Positions 50,556-61,039 of a DNA stretch of 64,000 bases are shown piece after piece. The notes under the pieces are model-generated. The model made no database searches. It was not told the DNA's origin and saw nothing but the letters and a program-made list of their open reading frames with translations. The translations under genes and the position numbers were made by a program. Each line of letters opens with the position of its first letter. The stretch's first letter is position 1. Origin of the DNA: Meghimatium bilineatum (Eukaryota > Mollusca > Gastropoda > Stylommatophora > Philomycidae); contig CM067298.1 in assembly GCA_034231615.1 (NCBI GenBank), positions 55,952,883-56,016,882 on the forward strand. Direction: 5' to 3'.

Positions 50556-50735
50556 AGTAGCAATTCTTAAGACTAACTGGAATTGAACCAGTCCGTTTAA
50601 CGGCACCAAATCGCCTAGAAAATATTGCACACGCGTTCTTCTGTACTTGATTTGGTGCCGTTGAACGGACTGATTCAATTCCCGTTAGTCTTGAGAATTT
50701 TTTAATTGTCCTCTGGCTTCCTACTTAAATTTACG
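50556..50735. mobile_element. inverted pair of SINE K copies
   Basis: CTTAAGACTAACTGG-AATTGA...CACCAAATC (about 50568-50613) is repeated in reverse complement at about 50648-50696, giving two ~47-bp arms around ~34 bp. The right arm continues into the SINE K tail (TCCTCTGGCTTCCTACTTAA). Confidence 0.8.
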
Positions 50736-50743
50736 TGTATAAA

Positions 50744-50935
50744 TAATAGCAACACTGTGACCCTTCAGGGATGTCTTAAATGGCGAATAGGGAGGTTTGA
50801 TGATGGAGTTAGCTGTCCCATCTCACAAGGGTTCAGAGGACTAAAAGATATGGAGAACTAAATGTACCCGGCCACAAGGCGTAGATATCGCAGAAAAATT
50901 GTAAATCATGACAAAAGGCATTCATTTTGCTACAT
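50744..50935 (+). mobile_element. SINE A, truncated and diverged
   Basis: AATAGCAACACTGTGACC, then GATGGAGTTAGCTGTCCCAT and CCCGGCCACAAGGCG follow SINE A. The 3' tail has decayed. It directly follows the SINE K pair. Confidence 0.6.
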
Positions 50936-52174
50936 TTGAATATTTGATATGCTATATTTAACGTACAGCCAAGCATCGTCCTCATGTATTTCATTTTCCA
51001 ACAATCTTTAGGTGTGTGATTGTGCTCTATTGTATGTACAATACATGCCCAAGCAATCATTACTGAACTCTTCATTTTTATGGAAACTTTTTATTTGTAT
51101 TAATATTTATCTCCGTTATGACGTTAAAGAAAACGTGCTGGAAAGAAGATACATCCTCATTTGTATAGTGAATTCTACATATATTACTGTCTGAAAGTGA
51201 TATCTTTACGGAGATAAGATGTAACTTATGTGGCTAGTCTGGACATCTACGATATAGACCCAGTAGTATGTATATTCAATAGGAAAAAGGAATCATAATC
51301 TTATATATAGATAAATATGTGCCCACCAATTCTGAATATATTCAGGCTTTCTGGAGTGTAATCAAATCAGAGCATTAATCATTAACCAGTTCATACACAG
51401 TTACTAATTGTATTACTATAACTTTGAAAGTTTTCGCACCATCATGCCTGAAACTGAATGTATACAACTCACCAGAGTTAAATGGTCTACCATTAGAGTC
51501 AAGGATGAAGTTTCAGAGTTTTGTCGTAAATCATGTTGCCTNNNNNNNNNNNNNNNNNNNNNNNNNNNNNNNNNNNNNNNNNNNNNNNNNNNNNNNNNNN
51601 NNNNNNNNNNNNNNNNNNNNNNNNNNNNNNNNNNNNNNNNNTCATGAAACATTTAATGTCAAATTTATGAAAAATTGTTAAGAGTTCAGTTTTTTTTAAT
51701 ACTCAACCCCTTCTCGCCTTATCTACGACCTTGCATGCCAGAGTGTTAAATAACACCCACAGATATTATCTATTGTCGTCATACATGGAATGAGTACAGC
51801 AGACAACTCACTCGAATGTTTAACATATTGATTGCATACTATAACGAGTGAACATTTTATTTGATTACTTAAACAGTCTTTCTGATAATATATGATGATA
51901 TTTATTGATAAATTATATCTGTCTATCTATGCTCCTTCAGCGCCGAATACGATGCATACGACTGGAGCCATAGCTCTTCAGTTTGAACGATGTGATGATA
52001 TTGTGTGTTATTCATGCATGTTATTAAGACCCATAGTCCTGCCTTCTTTGATTTTTGTTCTGCAAAAAGTCTCTCTGGGACTTTCTATTTTTATTTTGCC
52101 CTATGGTACCCGAAGTCTGTTTTCATTTACTCTAAGTACATGTTCGATATAAGTATATAGTTTTATTGTTAAAT
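50936..52174. other. non-coding stretch containing an assembly gap
   Basis: No gene supported. Open frames abutting the gap at 51542-51641 are created by the undetermined bases. Confidence 0.5.
51542..51641. other. assembly gap (100 N)
   Basis: Exactly 100 undetermined bases, a placeholder of unknown true length. Confidence 0.99.
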
Positions 52175-52183
52175 ATGACATAT

Positions 52184-52463
52184 CTTCTTCTTCTTCTGCG
52201 TTGGTTCTCAAATCCTGCAAATTAGCAGGATATAGTCCGGAGAACGAAATGCATTGTGCCATGGTTTACAGAATTGCTGCGATAGATGTGCCTTTCGGCC
52301 TGAGACATCCGACTTCAGGATGGCTTTGGGTCACTGACCCTATATGGGATGAGACAGCCAACTCCATCCCATAACCTCCTTAGTCGCCTTTTACGATATG
52401 CATGGAAGGTAAACAGTGTTGTTATTCTTTGCTCCCCTTTCGGGCCCCGGCAACACACGGGCG
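52184..52463 (-). mobile_element. SINE A copy, full length with target-site duplication
   Basis: A 280-bp element between perfect 9-bp ATGACATAT copies (52175-52183 and 52464-52472). Head CCCGTGTGTTGCCGGGGCCC; tail (GAA)n. The best-preserved SINE A here. Confidence 0.95.
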
Positions 52464-53260
52464 ATGACATATGATATTAACAGATTGTCGACATATTAAC
52501 TGTAAAATATGTTTGTACTTTTAAAGTTCGTTGTAAAGTTTCTCTACCATAACAAACAGCGATATCGGCACTAAAAATAACTGTTAAGGCAGATTTAATA
52601 CTGAACAGGACTATACTTTTTGAGAAAAAAGTCGCATATATTGCTGCAGAAAAATATGCCAATAAAGCACCATCAAAAAAAACAACAATTTTTAGAATGC
52701 TTCCTGATCGTATCGAAGCATCGTATTCTTGCTTAAAAGAAGATCAAAACATAATAATTTACTTTCGTTTTTAAAAATATCTAAAACAGTGTTACTCGTA
52801 CGACTACACTTTCAATTATTAATAGGACAGTACATTACCGATTGATTTATAGACACCAATAACGTCTGTTACTGTGATTATTGCATAATTTTTACGTTTA
52901 ACACTAAAAATGACGTCACACTGTCATGAACTGTCGTTTTTAAAAAGTGCAAATGATTATCGCTTTCTTTATTCCTACATAAAAATTAATATATGGTAAT
53001 AAAAACCCAAATAGTACATTTAAATTATTATCGGAATAATTTGACACTGTCCTAGACATATACTGTGCAAAATTTGATCCCTATTCGCAAAGTATGAGTA
53101 TATGCGGGTTAGACAATCGGAGAAACGACATATATATATATACATATGAAGAAGAAGAATCCTAGATTATTATATCCCATTAGCCATTAGCAGTCTGATC
53201 GCGTATTCACGTTATTGTCCTTTATTTTGATATATAATATGATAGATTTGATTTTACAAC

Positions 53261-53391
<131 letters not shown>

Positions 53392-53549
53392 TCTGTGAAT
53401 TTGTTGGAACTTTGTGGTTTAAAACTCTAAGAATTTTGTCCAACTGGTGAAAATAACGTATAAGTTAAAGACTTGGTAGAATTCACAGCAAGGAATATAA
53501 TAATAATCGCAAAACTAATAATTACTGCGGCTTATTGCATGAAGATCTA

Positions 53550-53602
53550 TCTTCATCCCCGATGGCAGGTTGCTGCCATGGGATCTACCTTTACCTTTAC
53601 TT
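53550..53602 (-). mobile_element. dispersed repeat L, fragment
   Basis: CTTCATCCCCGATGGCAGGT, then TGCTGCCATGGGATCTACC is the reverse complement of the core at 17002 and 21238. Confidence 0.5.
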
Positions 53603-54117
53603 AGGAAGGAAATACATTGATCTTCTTATGTAGTCATATGCACTGTGCTGTTAAAAGTGACTAACATTGATACGACTTTGTGATTGCTGGTTTTTATGTA
53701 GCCTTCTTTGGTGTCTACGTATATAATGTTGGAATATGCCCTATACATACACACATAGACTCCAAGACTTCTCAAAGAATAGAATATCGCTGAGAGAGAG
53801 AGATAGAGAGAGAGAGATGGAGTTTTGTAGGTATGAAAGAAGGATCTAAACAATTATCCCATTGCACATAGGAACATAGGAAATAAGAGTTTCATTGGTT
53901 GTAATGTATAGCGATCGAAACAAACAAAGAATTGGTAGTTTCGTGTACCTTGACAATATTTTATCCCACAATTTCTTCTAGCATAATGTTTAATTTGGTA
54001 CAATTAGGTAATTATATCACAAGTTTAAAACATATACACTCTGTATAACAGGACTCTATGACAAAAAAGTACATGTATATATTTGACATTTATGTTAAAT
54101 TGTGAACAATTGTTAAC

Positions 54118-54322
54118 CTTGTACTTCTAAAGTGACTTTCTTGATTTGAATAGGAGATGTATTAACACGGCATTCATAAGTCCCGCTGTCGTTGTATCTG
54201 ACATCTCGAATAAGAAGGTTCCATATTTTTATATAAGGCCTCTCCACGCTGATTCGGTGGTCATCGATCATTCTTCGATCAGCATGACTGATCAACGTTT
54301 TTCGTGGACTCACCCAGATCAC
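54118..54322 (-). CDS. Ig-domain exon 2, lachesin/zig-8/Dpr-like cell-surface protein
   Basis: Second half of an immunoglobulin domain. After an acceptor (TTGCAG ending at 54323) the frame reads VIWVSPRKTLISHADRRMID, then DHRISVERPYIKIWNLLIRD, VRYNDSGTYECRVNTSPIQI and KKVTLEVQ, ending before a GT at 54117. The W of VIWV is the core strand-C tryptophan. D-x-G-T-Y-E-C is the strand-F signature carrying the second disulphide cysteine. RPYIK-WNL-IRDVR-NDSG is characteristic of protostome lachesin, zig-8 and Dpr-type neuronal adhesion proteins, which bind other Ig proteins at the cell surface. The following exon (phase 1) is not seen to the left, so the gene continues outside or is too short to spot. 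No stops or frameshifts. Confidence 0.88.
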
Positions 54323-56040
54323 CTGCAAGATATTAAGATAGCAAAGTAAAGTTAACATTGAAGACTTAATGTTAAATGTCTCCTAAAATGAGGTGAAAAG
54401 TGTAACGTTTATATCCAAAATAGAGATAGCTGCATAGGGATTTAGTATCAGACGCCCGAATAGTTGCCAGACGCATTCATGAGAATGTTATTCAAATTAC
54501 ACAAATTATATGCAAATTGGGTTACACAAAGTCTATGTTGTATGGCTTTTTTCCGTTACTTTAGAGCATGAACTTGCTACTGAAATTCACGAACCACACA
54601 GCATTCACACACACACAAGATACCCGTATCAACGAGCATTACTGCTGCTTTTACAGAGTTGGAATTTGTAGCTATTTATTTTCCCTGATGATGATTCTAA
54701 TCCTATGAACACCATTTTGTAGTAACCTTTCGCAACATGAGTTTTATAGTGCATGCAATGACATTATGTTATGCGTCTAATGTCTACTACTTATGTTATT
54801 TAATCCATGATTGCAGTTACGTTTCAGAGTCAGGTTAAGAAGAGTTTTAAGTGGCGATCTGTGAGTATTCTTCAGTGTTAGAAATGTGTTTTAAAATCAC
54901 ATGGAAAGATTTTGTTTATTTTTTGGTCTGAGAAAGAATAACTTGCTTGCCGGCAGGAAGCACTTATTCCCAATGGTGAAGCCGTGTGCACTTTGTTTTT
55001 TTTTTTTTTTTACATTTAGCAATACATCATTGACTATCAATGAGCATCCTACATGGAGTAGTGGAGGATGGAAGGAGAAGAGATGGTCAGAGAACATCTT
55101 TTCTTTTCGTAATAACATCGAGTAATAATCAATCTGTTGCTGTTTCCACACTCGTCAGTCCGAATAGGATAGAGATATTTTAATGGTAGATTACGATGAT
55201 GGCCCTAATGTAGTATCCTTCCTACTACTCTAACGAGTTTTATTGTTATTACCATTATATTAAACATGGTAGTGTTTGCTACTTTACTAATTCAATGAAC
55301 CACTTGTTTTGTAACTATCCCAATTTTTATAAGATTTATTTACTATAGTTCTCTGCGCGACATCATTTTCTGGAAATCTTGTTGTTTCTCGAAAGCCTCT
55401 GATTACTCACTCTGTTCATCATTCAACTTCAGATACACAGATCTTCAACAAATCATTTCTATATATTTTTGGACGTTTTCTAGCTTATTTAGTTTCCTCC
55501 TACCTATTCGTCTTATACCTGCTTTTAACACTTTAAAATTCAGCTTTAGCGGTGTTTATTCCTTTTTTCTTTATACATGTGAATGTTAAGCACACACTTT
55601 ACCCTCATTGAACACCTCTTACCACATATATAACAGATGATACTGTTGAAAGTTTTTGTTTCTTTTCTTATGGACAATTTTATCTGTCTTTTAATATTTT
55701 CAAAAGCCATAAGCAAAGAATCATTATTATTCACTTTATGACACAGGGTGGTTTGAAGTATAGTATTAAGAAAGACAAATCTATGATGAAAAAGAGAGAG
55801 GATGACAGAGAAAAGGATATGTTGGAAAGCTAGCTTTATATGATCACATCGTCAACATCTTCAATGGAGTTGATACACTGCACTGCGAGTAAAATAGTAT
55901 AGATCAGTATTGTAGACCATGAACAAACAAGAATGGCTCACGATTATAATGATGAGGATGATGATGACGACGATGACGAAAAAAACTATATCAACGGCGA
56001 TACCGAACATGATAACTAAGATGATGATTATTTGTTTGTT

Positions 56041-56139
56041 AGTGTTCGTTATCAAGCTCCTCCTCGATCTCTCTTGTAGCAGGACAAAGTTTCTACTAGA
56101 TTTCCAGCACCATGTAATTCGGAGTTGCATTGTATCCCT
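56041..56139 (-). mobile_element. SINE B fragment in the Ig-gene intron
   Basis: GTTCGTTATCAAGCTCCTCC, then TCTTGTAGCAGGAC and CTAGATTTCCAG match the 3' part of SINE B in reverse. It lies 94 bp downstream of Ig exon 1. Confidence 0.55.
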
Positions 56140-56232
56140 GTTTTTGTTGTTTTTTTTAGGTATGACTCATCTAAATTTGGCGGAATGATGATGATAGATA
56201 TATTCTAACAATACACGTATAAAATTACTTAC

Positions 56233-56351
56233 AGATTGTTCTCCCATGAACTCTACAGAGCAGGGTAAGATAATTCGTCCACCTTCAACAACAGTCACAT
56301 GTTCCGGAGTATTGTTGAACTTTGGTGCAGTACTAGTAGCAGTCACTGAAA
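56233..56351 (-). CDS. Ig-domain exon 1, lachesin/zig-8/Dpr-like cell-surface protein
   Basis: First half of the Ig domain completed by 54118-54322. The frame reads VTATSTAPKFNNTPEHVTVV, then EGGRIILPCSVEFMGEQS, followed by a consensus donor GTAAGTAA at 56232. Cys in ILPCSV is the strand-B disulphide partner of YEC in the next exon. P-x-F/V-N-N-T at the start is typical of an Ig domain entry. Two acceptors 6 bp apart are possible (exon start 56351 or 56345), both in the same phase. The intron to exon 2 is 1.9 kb and contains a SINE B fragment. The leader exon is not identified; it may lie upstream of, or beyond, the 560-codon gene. Confidence 0.85.
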
Positions 56352-57237
56352 CTGAAAATCATGTTTATAAATATATGAGTTTTCAATGATAAATAAATCT
56401 ATGGTTTGAGAAATTAAGTAATTTAAAACATAGAAATCAGTGCAGGCATAGTCTCATTTTGTTCATAAAGTCAAATCCATATTGATGAGAAAGCCGAACA
56501 TAACGTTCGTTTACAGTTTCGTAAGCACATAATAATTAAGACTAGTTTAACGAAATTATAGCAAAGTCTACAAAATCCTGAATAAGGTAAACAAAAATCT
56601 TACTAGACCCACCATATGTTTTTCTTTTCAAAATTTTGTAATCACCAAGATCTCATTTCTTCAAGCCTTACAATCCTGGGATATTTCCACGAGTTTCATA
56701 ATCCGGACATTTTCAATGACTTACATCAATCAGTGGTTTTTTTTATCCACACAGATAATCATTTGTTGCCTTTCGAACAATGTATAGTTTAAAGAAATTA
56801 AATCACGAACAGCTCAAATCGAATCTTCTCGGCGGGAAATGAATAAAATATGAGACCACAAGTGCCGCAGGGTTCTATTTTCACTTCTTGTATTTAGCCA
56901 ATCACCTCGTTAATTGAATTTCTTCATCTGATCGCGCCTTGGTGTTCAGAGGAAAGAATGTTTGAGAAAACATAATATTTGTTGTGTTTGTATGAAGATG
57001 GCGTGTCAGACACCCTACCTATAGTATGCGATAATCAAGATGTGAGATATGTATGATCGGTGTGAATGTATGACTTATTTTAATTCATTGAGGAGAAAAC
57101 ACGTGTGACATTTCATGTTGATTACTTTGGTAGTGATTTAGTTATTTGGCTTAAGCTGAGGCTCTGAACCTGTATTACTGTAGCCCTCTTTTCTTTACAA
57201 AAAAAAAACCCTACATAATAACCATAAGGGTTGCACG

Positions 57238-57512
57238 TCTTCTTTTAAATTCGTTCTCAAAATCCTGTTTATACTCTGGATGTAGTCCAGACAATAAATA
57301 TCGTTGTATTATAATTTACATTTTAGTTGTATATCTTTCGGATCGATACAACCGACGTCAGCAAAGCTTATATATCACTTTGACCTTTGCATGCTATGTG
57401 GACGGAAAACCATGTCCACCCTAAATTATTCTTAGTCACTCTCGACGACATGCATGACAGGAATCACTGCCTCACTTCTTTGCTACGCTATTGGCTTCCG
57501 ACACTATACAGG
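57238..57512 (-). mobile_element. SINE A copy, diverged
   Basis: TCTTCTTTTAAATTCGTTCT at the tail side, ACAACCGACGTCAGCAAAGC in the middle, and head-side CTTTGCTACGCTATTGG. It lies between the Ig exons and the 560-codon gene. Confidence 0.7.
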
Positions 57513-57791
57513 TCAACAACTATTTCATTACACAAGGCAACAAAATAAAACTTTTTTTAATCATCTGAAACCAAAATACACTTTTCTAAAGGATTTTTTG
57601 GCGCTGATTTCAGATCTGGTATCAGTTTTTTTTCTATCACGTCAAGTTTTAAAGTTATGAGTGATGTTAGTTTTCACTGAACTTGGCTGTATTTTTTCGA
57701 GAATCGCAAACATCAATTAAGCAAATGATTCACATCTTCTAGACTAAATCAAATATACTCACATCACAGCATAGATATGTAGAATGTTTCT

Positions 57792-59474
57792 TCAAAAATG
57801 CTTGGAATTTGATTTTCTGTTATATTCTTCGCCTGGATTATCACGGAATAGCATCCAGCAGAAGTCGGCCATCATACTCTCATTCCACAAACCTTGATAA
57901 CGGCGCTCCATTAACTGAATGTCCTGGTGAAAACGTTCTCCTTGCTCTTCACTCACCATACCAAGATTTTCTGGGAAGAAATCTACATGGGAGTGCAAGA
58001 AGTGCACTTTTAATGACATGCGACAGCCAAGGTTCTGGTAAGAATCTATTAGACGCTGAACTCCTTCCCTGTACGTAGGGGACTTATGATTACCAAGAAA
58101 GTTTTCACAGACCCACTTGAATGCCTCCCAGGCTTCTAGCTCAGCTCCTGACAGAGACTGTTTGAAACCTTCATCTTGTAAAACAGATCTGATTTGTGGA
58201 CCTATAAATATCCCTTCCTTCATTTTTGCAGCAGTGATGTTTGGGAATTTATTAACAAGGTACTGAAAACCTTCTGAGTTTGTCTTACCCATGGTCTTCA
58301 CAAGGGTTTTCATCAGTCCTAGCTTAATATGGAGAGGTGGCAGAAATATTTTCTGTGGATCAACAAGGGGCATATTTTGGACACTGCTTGCTCCTGGCGT
58401 ATAGATATGCCTGGGCTCCCAGACACGTTTGACATAATGTTCCGCTGTTGCTCGACTATCCCATAGGCATAGGAAACAGCAGTATTTAGTGAATCCGCCT
58501 TGCATGCCCATCAACATGCCAATGACCTTTAGATCACCACAGATGTTCCACTGGTGTGTTTTATAATGGATAACTTCAAGCAAACTGTTCATGTTGTAAT
58601 AAGATTCTTTCAGATAAACAGAATGTGCAACTGGTATGCTTGGTTTTAAATTTCCATTGTGCAAAAGAACTGCCTTTAAGCTTCTTCGCGAGGAATCAAT
58701 GAAGAGACGCCATTCTGATGGATCATGCACTTGTGATAAACTGTTGAAGAGACCATCGATGTCCTGACAATAACTCAATGAGCCGTCAACATTGAAGAAC
58801 GTCGTCATGTTGAGATTTCGTTTTCTATAATAAGTTATGTTAACGTCCCTTGCAAGCAAATGCTTTTGCTTAAGCCTTGAAGCAAGAAGTTCTGCTTTAT
58901 CTTTAGACAGATTTAGATCACGAATAAGATCATTCAGCTCTGCCTGTGTAAAAGTCTTAGGTTCTAAACATTCATCAACAGTATAATCTGGATCAGTTGA
59001 GTCTGCATTGTGAACAGCTGTGTTTTCACTGCATTCCTCCCCATCTTGCATAGATACGAGTCCACCAGAAGGAGGTAAAGGAATAGGCAATGAATCGTCA
59101 TGTGGAACAGGCCTGATGGCAGAATCTAAGCTAGGATATACAATGTTCTGTTTATTTTTAGCAGAGAATCCATTTGTGTTCACCAGACAAAAGTAGCAAT
59201 CATTGACATGGTCTCGCGGTTCCCTCCATAACATTGGAATTGCAAATGGCATAGCTGCCTTGCGGCCATTTAGCCAGTCACTTAGTCCGCTTGAACAACT
59301 GGTACATATGATATGTGGAGCCCAAGATTTATCCTGATCACCCAGTGGACAGCCAAAATACAATATGTATATCTTCTTTAGATCATCTGAAATTGTGCGC
59401 CGCTGTGATTTCGTCACAAATGAACCACACACAAAACAGAAACAGTTTGGATGATTGATGCATCTTCTAGGCAT
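57792..59474 (-). CDS. intact 560-aa intronless protein, putative RNase H-fold (DDE-like) transposase family
   Basis: One uninterrupted frame from ATG (59474) to TGA. N-terminus: C5, C11/C13-x-x-C16 and C57-x-x-C60, then C93-x-x-C96, an arrangement like a treble-clef or ZAD-type zinc fold, with W51 and the AMPFAIPMLWREP segment between. Residues 110-200 are acidic and low in hydrophobics, probably a linker. Core motifs: WRLFIDSSRRSLKAVLLHNG (D260), QWNICGDLKVIGMLMG (D314), CCFLCLWDSRA (C333-x-x-C336), PPLHIKLGLMKTLVK (H382) and SEEQGERFHQDI (E509, E510, E513). Asp, Asp, CxxC, Glu order resembles transposases with a cysteine/histidine insertion before the last Glu (hAT, KDZ). From memory, similar uncharacterised proteins occur in many arthropods and cnidarians; this was not checked by search. 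No terminal repeats found. A dead copy lies at 37110. Mobile or domesticated status is inferred. Confidence 0.85.
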   Translation of the reverse strand: MPRRCINHPNCFCFVCGSFVTKSQRRTISDDLKKIYILYFGCPLGDQDKSWAPHIICTSCSSGLSDWLNGRKAAMPFAIPMLWREPRDHVNDCYFCLVNTNGFSAKNKQNIVYPSLDSAIRPVPHDDSLPIPLPPSGGLVSMQDGEECSENTAVHNADSTDPDYTVDECLEPKTFTQAELNDLIRDLNLSKDKAELLASRLKQKHLLARDVNITYYRKRNLNMTTFFNVDGSLSYCQDIDGLFNSLSQVHDPSEWRLFIDSSRRSLKAVLLHNGNLKPSIPVAHSVYLKESYYNMNSLLEVIHYKTHQWNICGDLKVIGMLMGMQGGFTKYCCFLCLWDSRATAEHYVKRVWEPRHIYTPGASSVQNMPLVDPQKIFLPPLHIKLGLMKTLVKTMGKTNSEGFQYLVNKFPNITAAKMKEGIFIGPQIRSVLQDEGFKQSLSGAELEAWEAFKWVCENFLGNHKSPTYREGVQRLIDSYQNLGCRMSLKVHFLHSHVDFFPENLGMVSEEQGERFHQDIQLMERRYQGLWNESMMADFCWMLFRDNPGEEYNRKSNSKHF

Positions 59475-60415
59475 GATAATAAGTTAATAAGTACACAAAA
59501 TAAGTTATCAAGTACACAAATGCAAGGTTTTTGCAACCTTTAAAATAAAAGAAAGTACAAAACAACGAAATCTCATAATATACTTGTCGTAATTACTTTA
59601 AGCAAACACCACACGTGTATAAATGGATTTACTATCCTATCGAATACACAAAAATGGTAGCATCGATACTAAATCACGTGACCCGAAACTGAACAAAATT
59701 GTAACAGCCAGTAATAAAGTATCGATACCAATCTAAATAAAACATTGTACTCGATTTGTGGTCATAACCACTGTTGAAAGATATTATAATTAGCTATTAC
59801 AAAAAAATGTTACGTGGTAGAAAAAAACTAAAGACAGATTTGAAATCAGCTAACCAAATACTACAAAACCCATATAAAATTATCTGTGATGATTTTTGTG
59901 TGTTGCCTTGTGGGATTTGCTCTATTATATCTCATATAATCGAGAGTTGGTATACTTCAATATCAATTATATTATAATATTTCCGAAACTTTTCCAAGAG
60001 TGCTCTTTCTGTGATCTACTCAAATAATAACTTGTTTATCTTAGTTGAACCCTAAAGATAAATTGTATACCAATAATGGATCATGTGACTTAGATTGAGA
60101 ACCATTGCTTTAGAGCAGGGATAGTTAAAGAATGACACAGGTACCTAAGCCTGCCAGCTAAGTCATTTTTACTGGCTTACCAGGATTATTTACAATGCAT
60201 GTATGCATTTGGTCATTCATTCAAAAATAAAATATACAACCACATATTCTCTGAACTCCAAGGGCTTGTAAGAACGAAATAAATTACGTTAGCCCCATCC
60301 CACGCTATATATGTTTCTCTATTCGTTTATTGTTAATTAAAAATAAATATTTATATACGTGTGTAATTCTTTATATATAAATGGATAACTTCGTAACTTT
60401 GCGTTGAGTTTGTCT
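59475..60415. other. 5' flank of the 560-aa gene, non-coding
   Basis: Very A+T-rich. AAGGTTTTTGCAACCTT near 59524-59540 can form a small hairpin, and AGTATCGATACC/GCATCGATACT occur near 59660-59730. No clear TATA box or terminal inverted repeat matching the 3' flank of the gene was found. TAGATTGAGAACCATTG near 60090 resembles a hAT terminus. Confidence 0.4.
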
Positions 60416-60479
60416 GGTATATAAATCTCAATAGCCAGACCGATTCAAACGAAATTTGGCAAGGTGACTCATTACATCA

Positions 60480-61035
60480 TAAGCTCGTCTTTGGTCGATA
60501 TGAGAAATCGTATGTTCTCCTATCTATGGTATAGCAAAGCTGAACATTAATATTTTTAGTTAACCTTTTACCTCTTACCTTTGCACATAGGTCAAATAAA
60601 CAAATGGTGGGATTAGTTCTAGAAGTAATACTGTTGCATATTCTGCACCTCACCGACAATCGATCTAGATCACTCTGTACACTGTTAGCGATATCTGTTC
60701 TGTTCCTGCCCATGTTGTATAGTAGGATATCCTCAGCGTATGTTACAACTCTACAATTGCTGGATGTTTGCAATTGAGCAATATTTAACGTATACACATT
60801 AAACAGCACTTGGGACAGAGGAGATCCTTATAGCAGACCAGTTGCTATTGTTTTGATCTTAGATGTCCAGGATCCTCACTTCAGTGCAATTTTTCTACAG
60901 ATTAGCACATTTGTATCGAGCGAATGATCCATGGATGGATATCGTGTTCCCTTAGCACGCTGTGATACATTCATCGAAAGAAAGAGTCGTCTGGTACACC
61001 TTGAATAATAATCTTGTCAGTGACACACTGTCCGC
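60480..61035 (-). pseudogene. RT/RNase H LINE, inverted 5' segment
   Basis: Read right to left: an HDIHPW-like finger (about 60940), TIATGLL-x-GSPLSQ (about 60815-60860), LFNVYTLNIAQL (about 60770-60805), RVVTYAEDILLYNMGRNRTD (YAED in place of YADD, about 60680-60750), then VQSDLDRLSVRCRICN, TNPTICLFDLCAKVRGKRL and RTYDFSYRPKTSL, ending about 60480. The protein then continues on the opposite strand from 61040. Confidence 0.75.
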
Positions 61036-61039
61036 TGTA

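Noticed and set aside
54897-55151. 84-codon minus-strand frame with a poly-A-like run (54990-55010)
   Set aside because: A 17-base A run (minus strand) hinted at a processed pseudogene, but the sequence upstream of it shows no gene similarity and no duplication flanks it.
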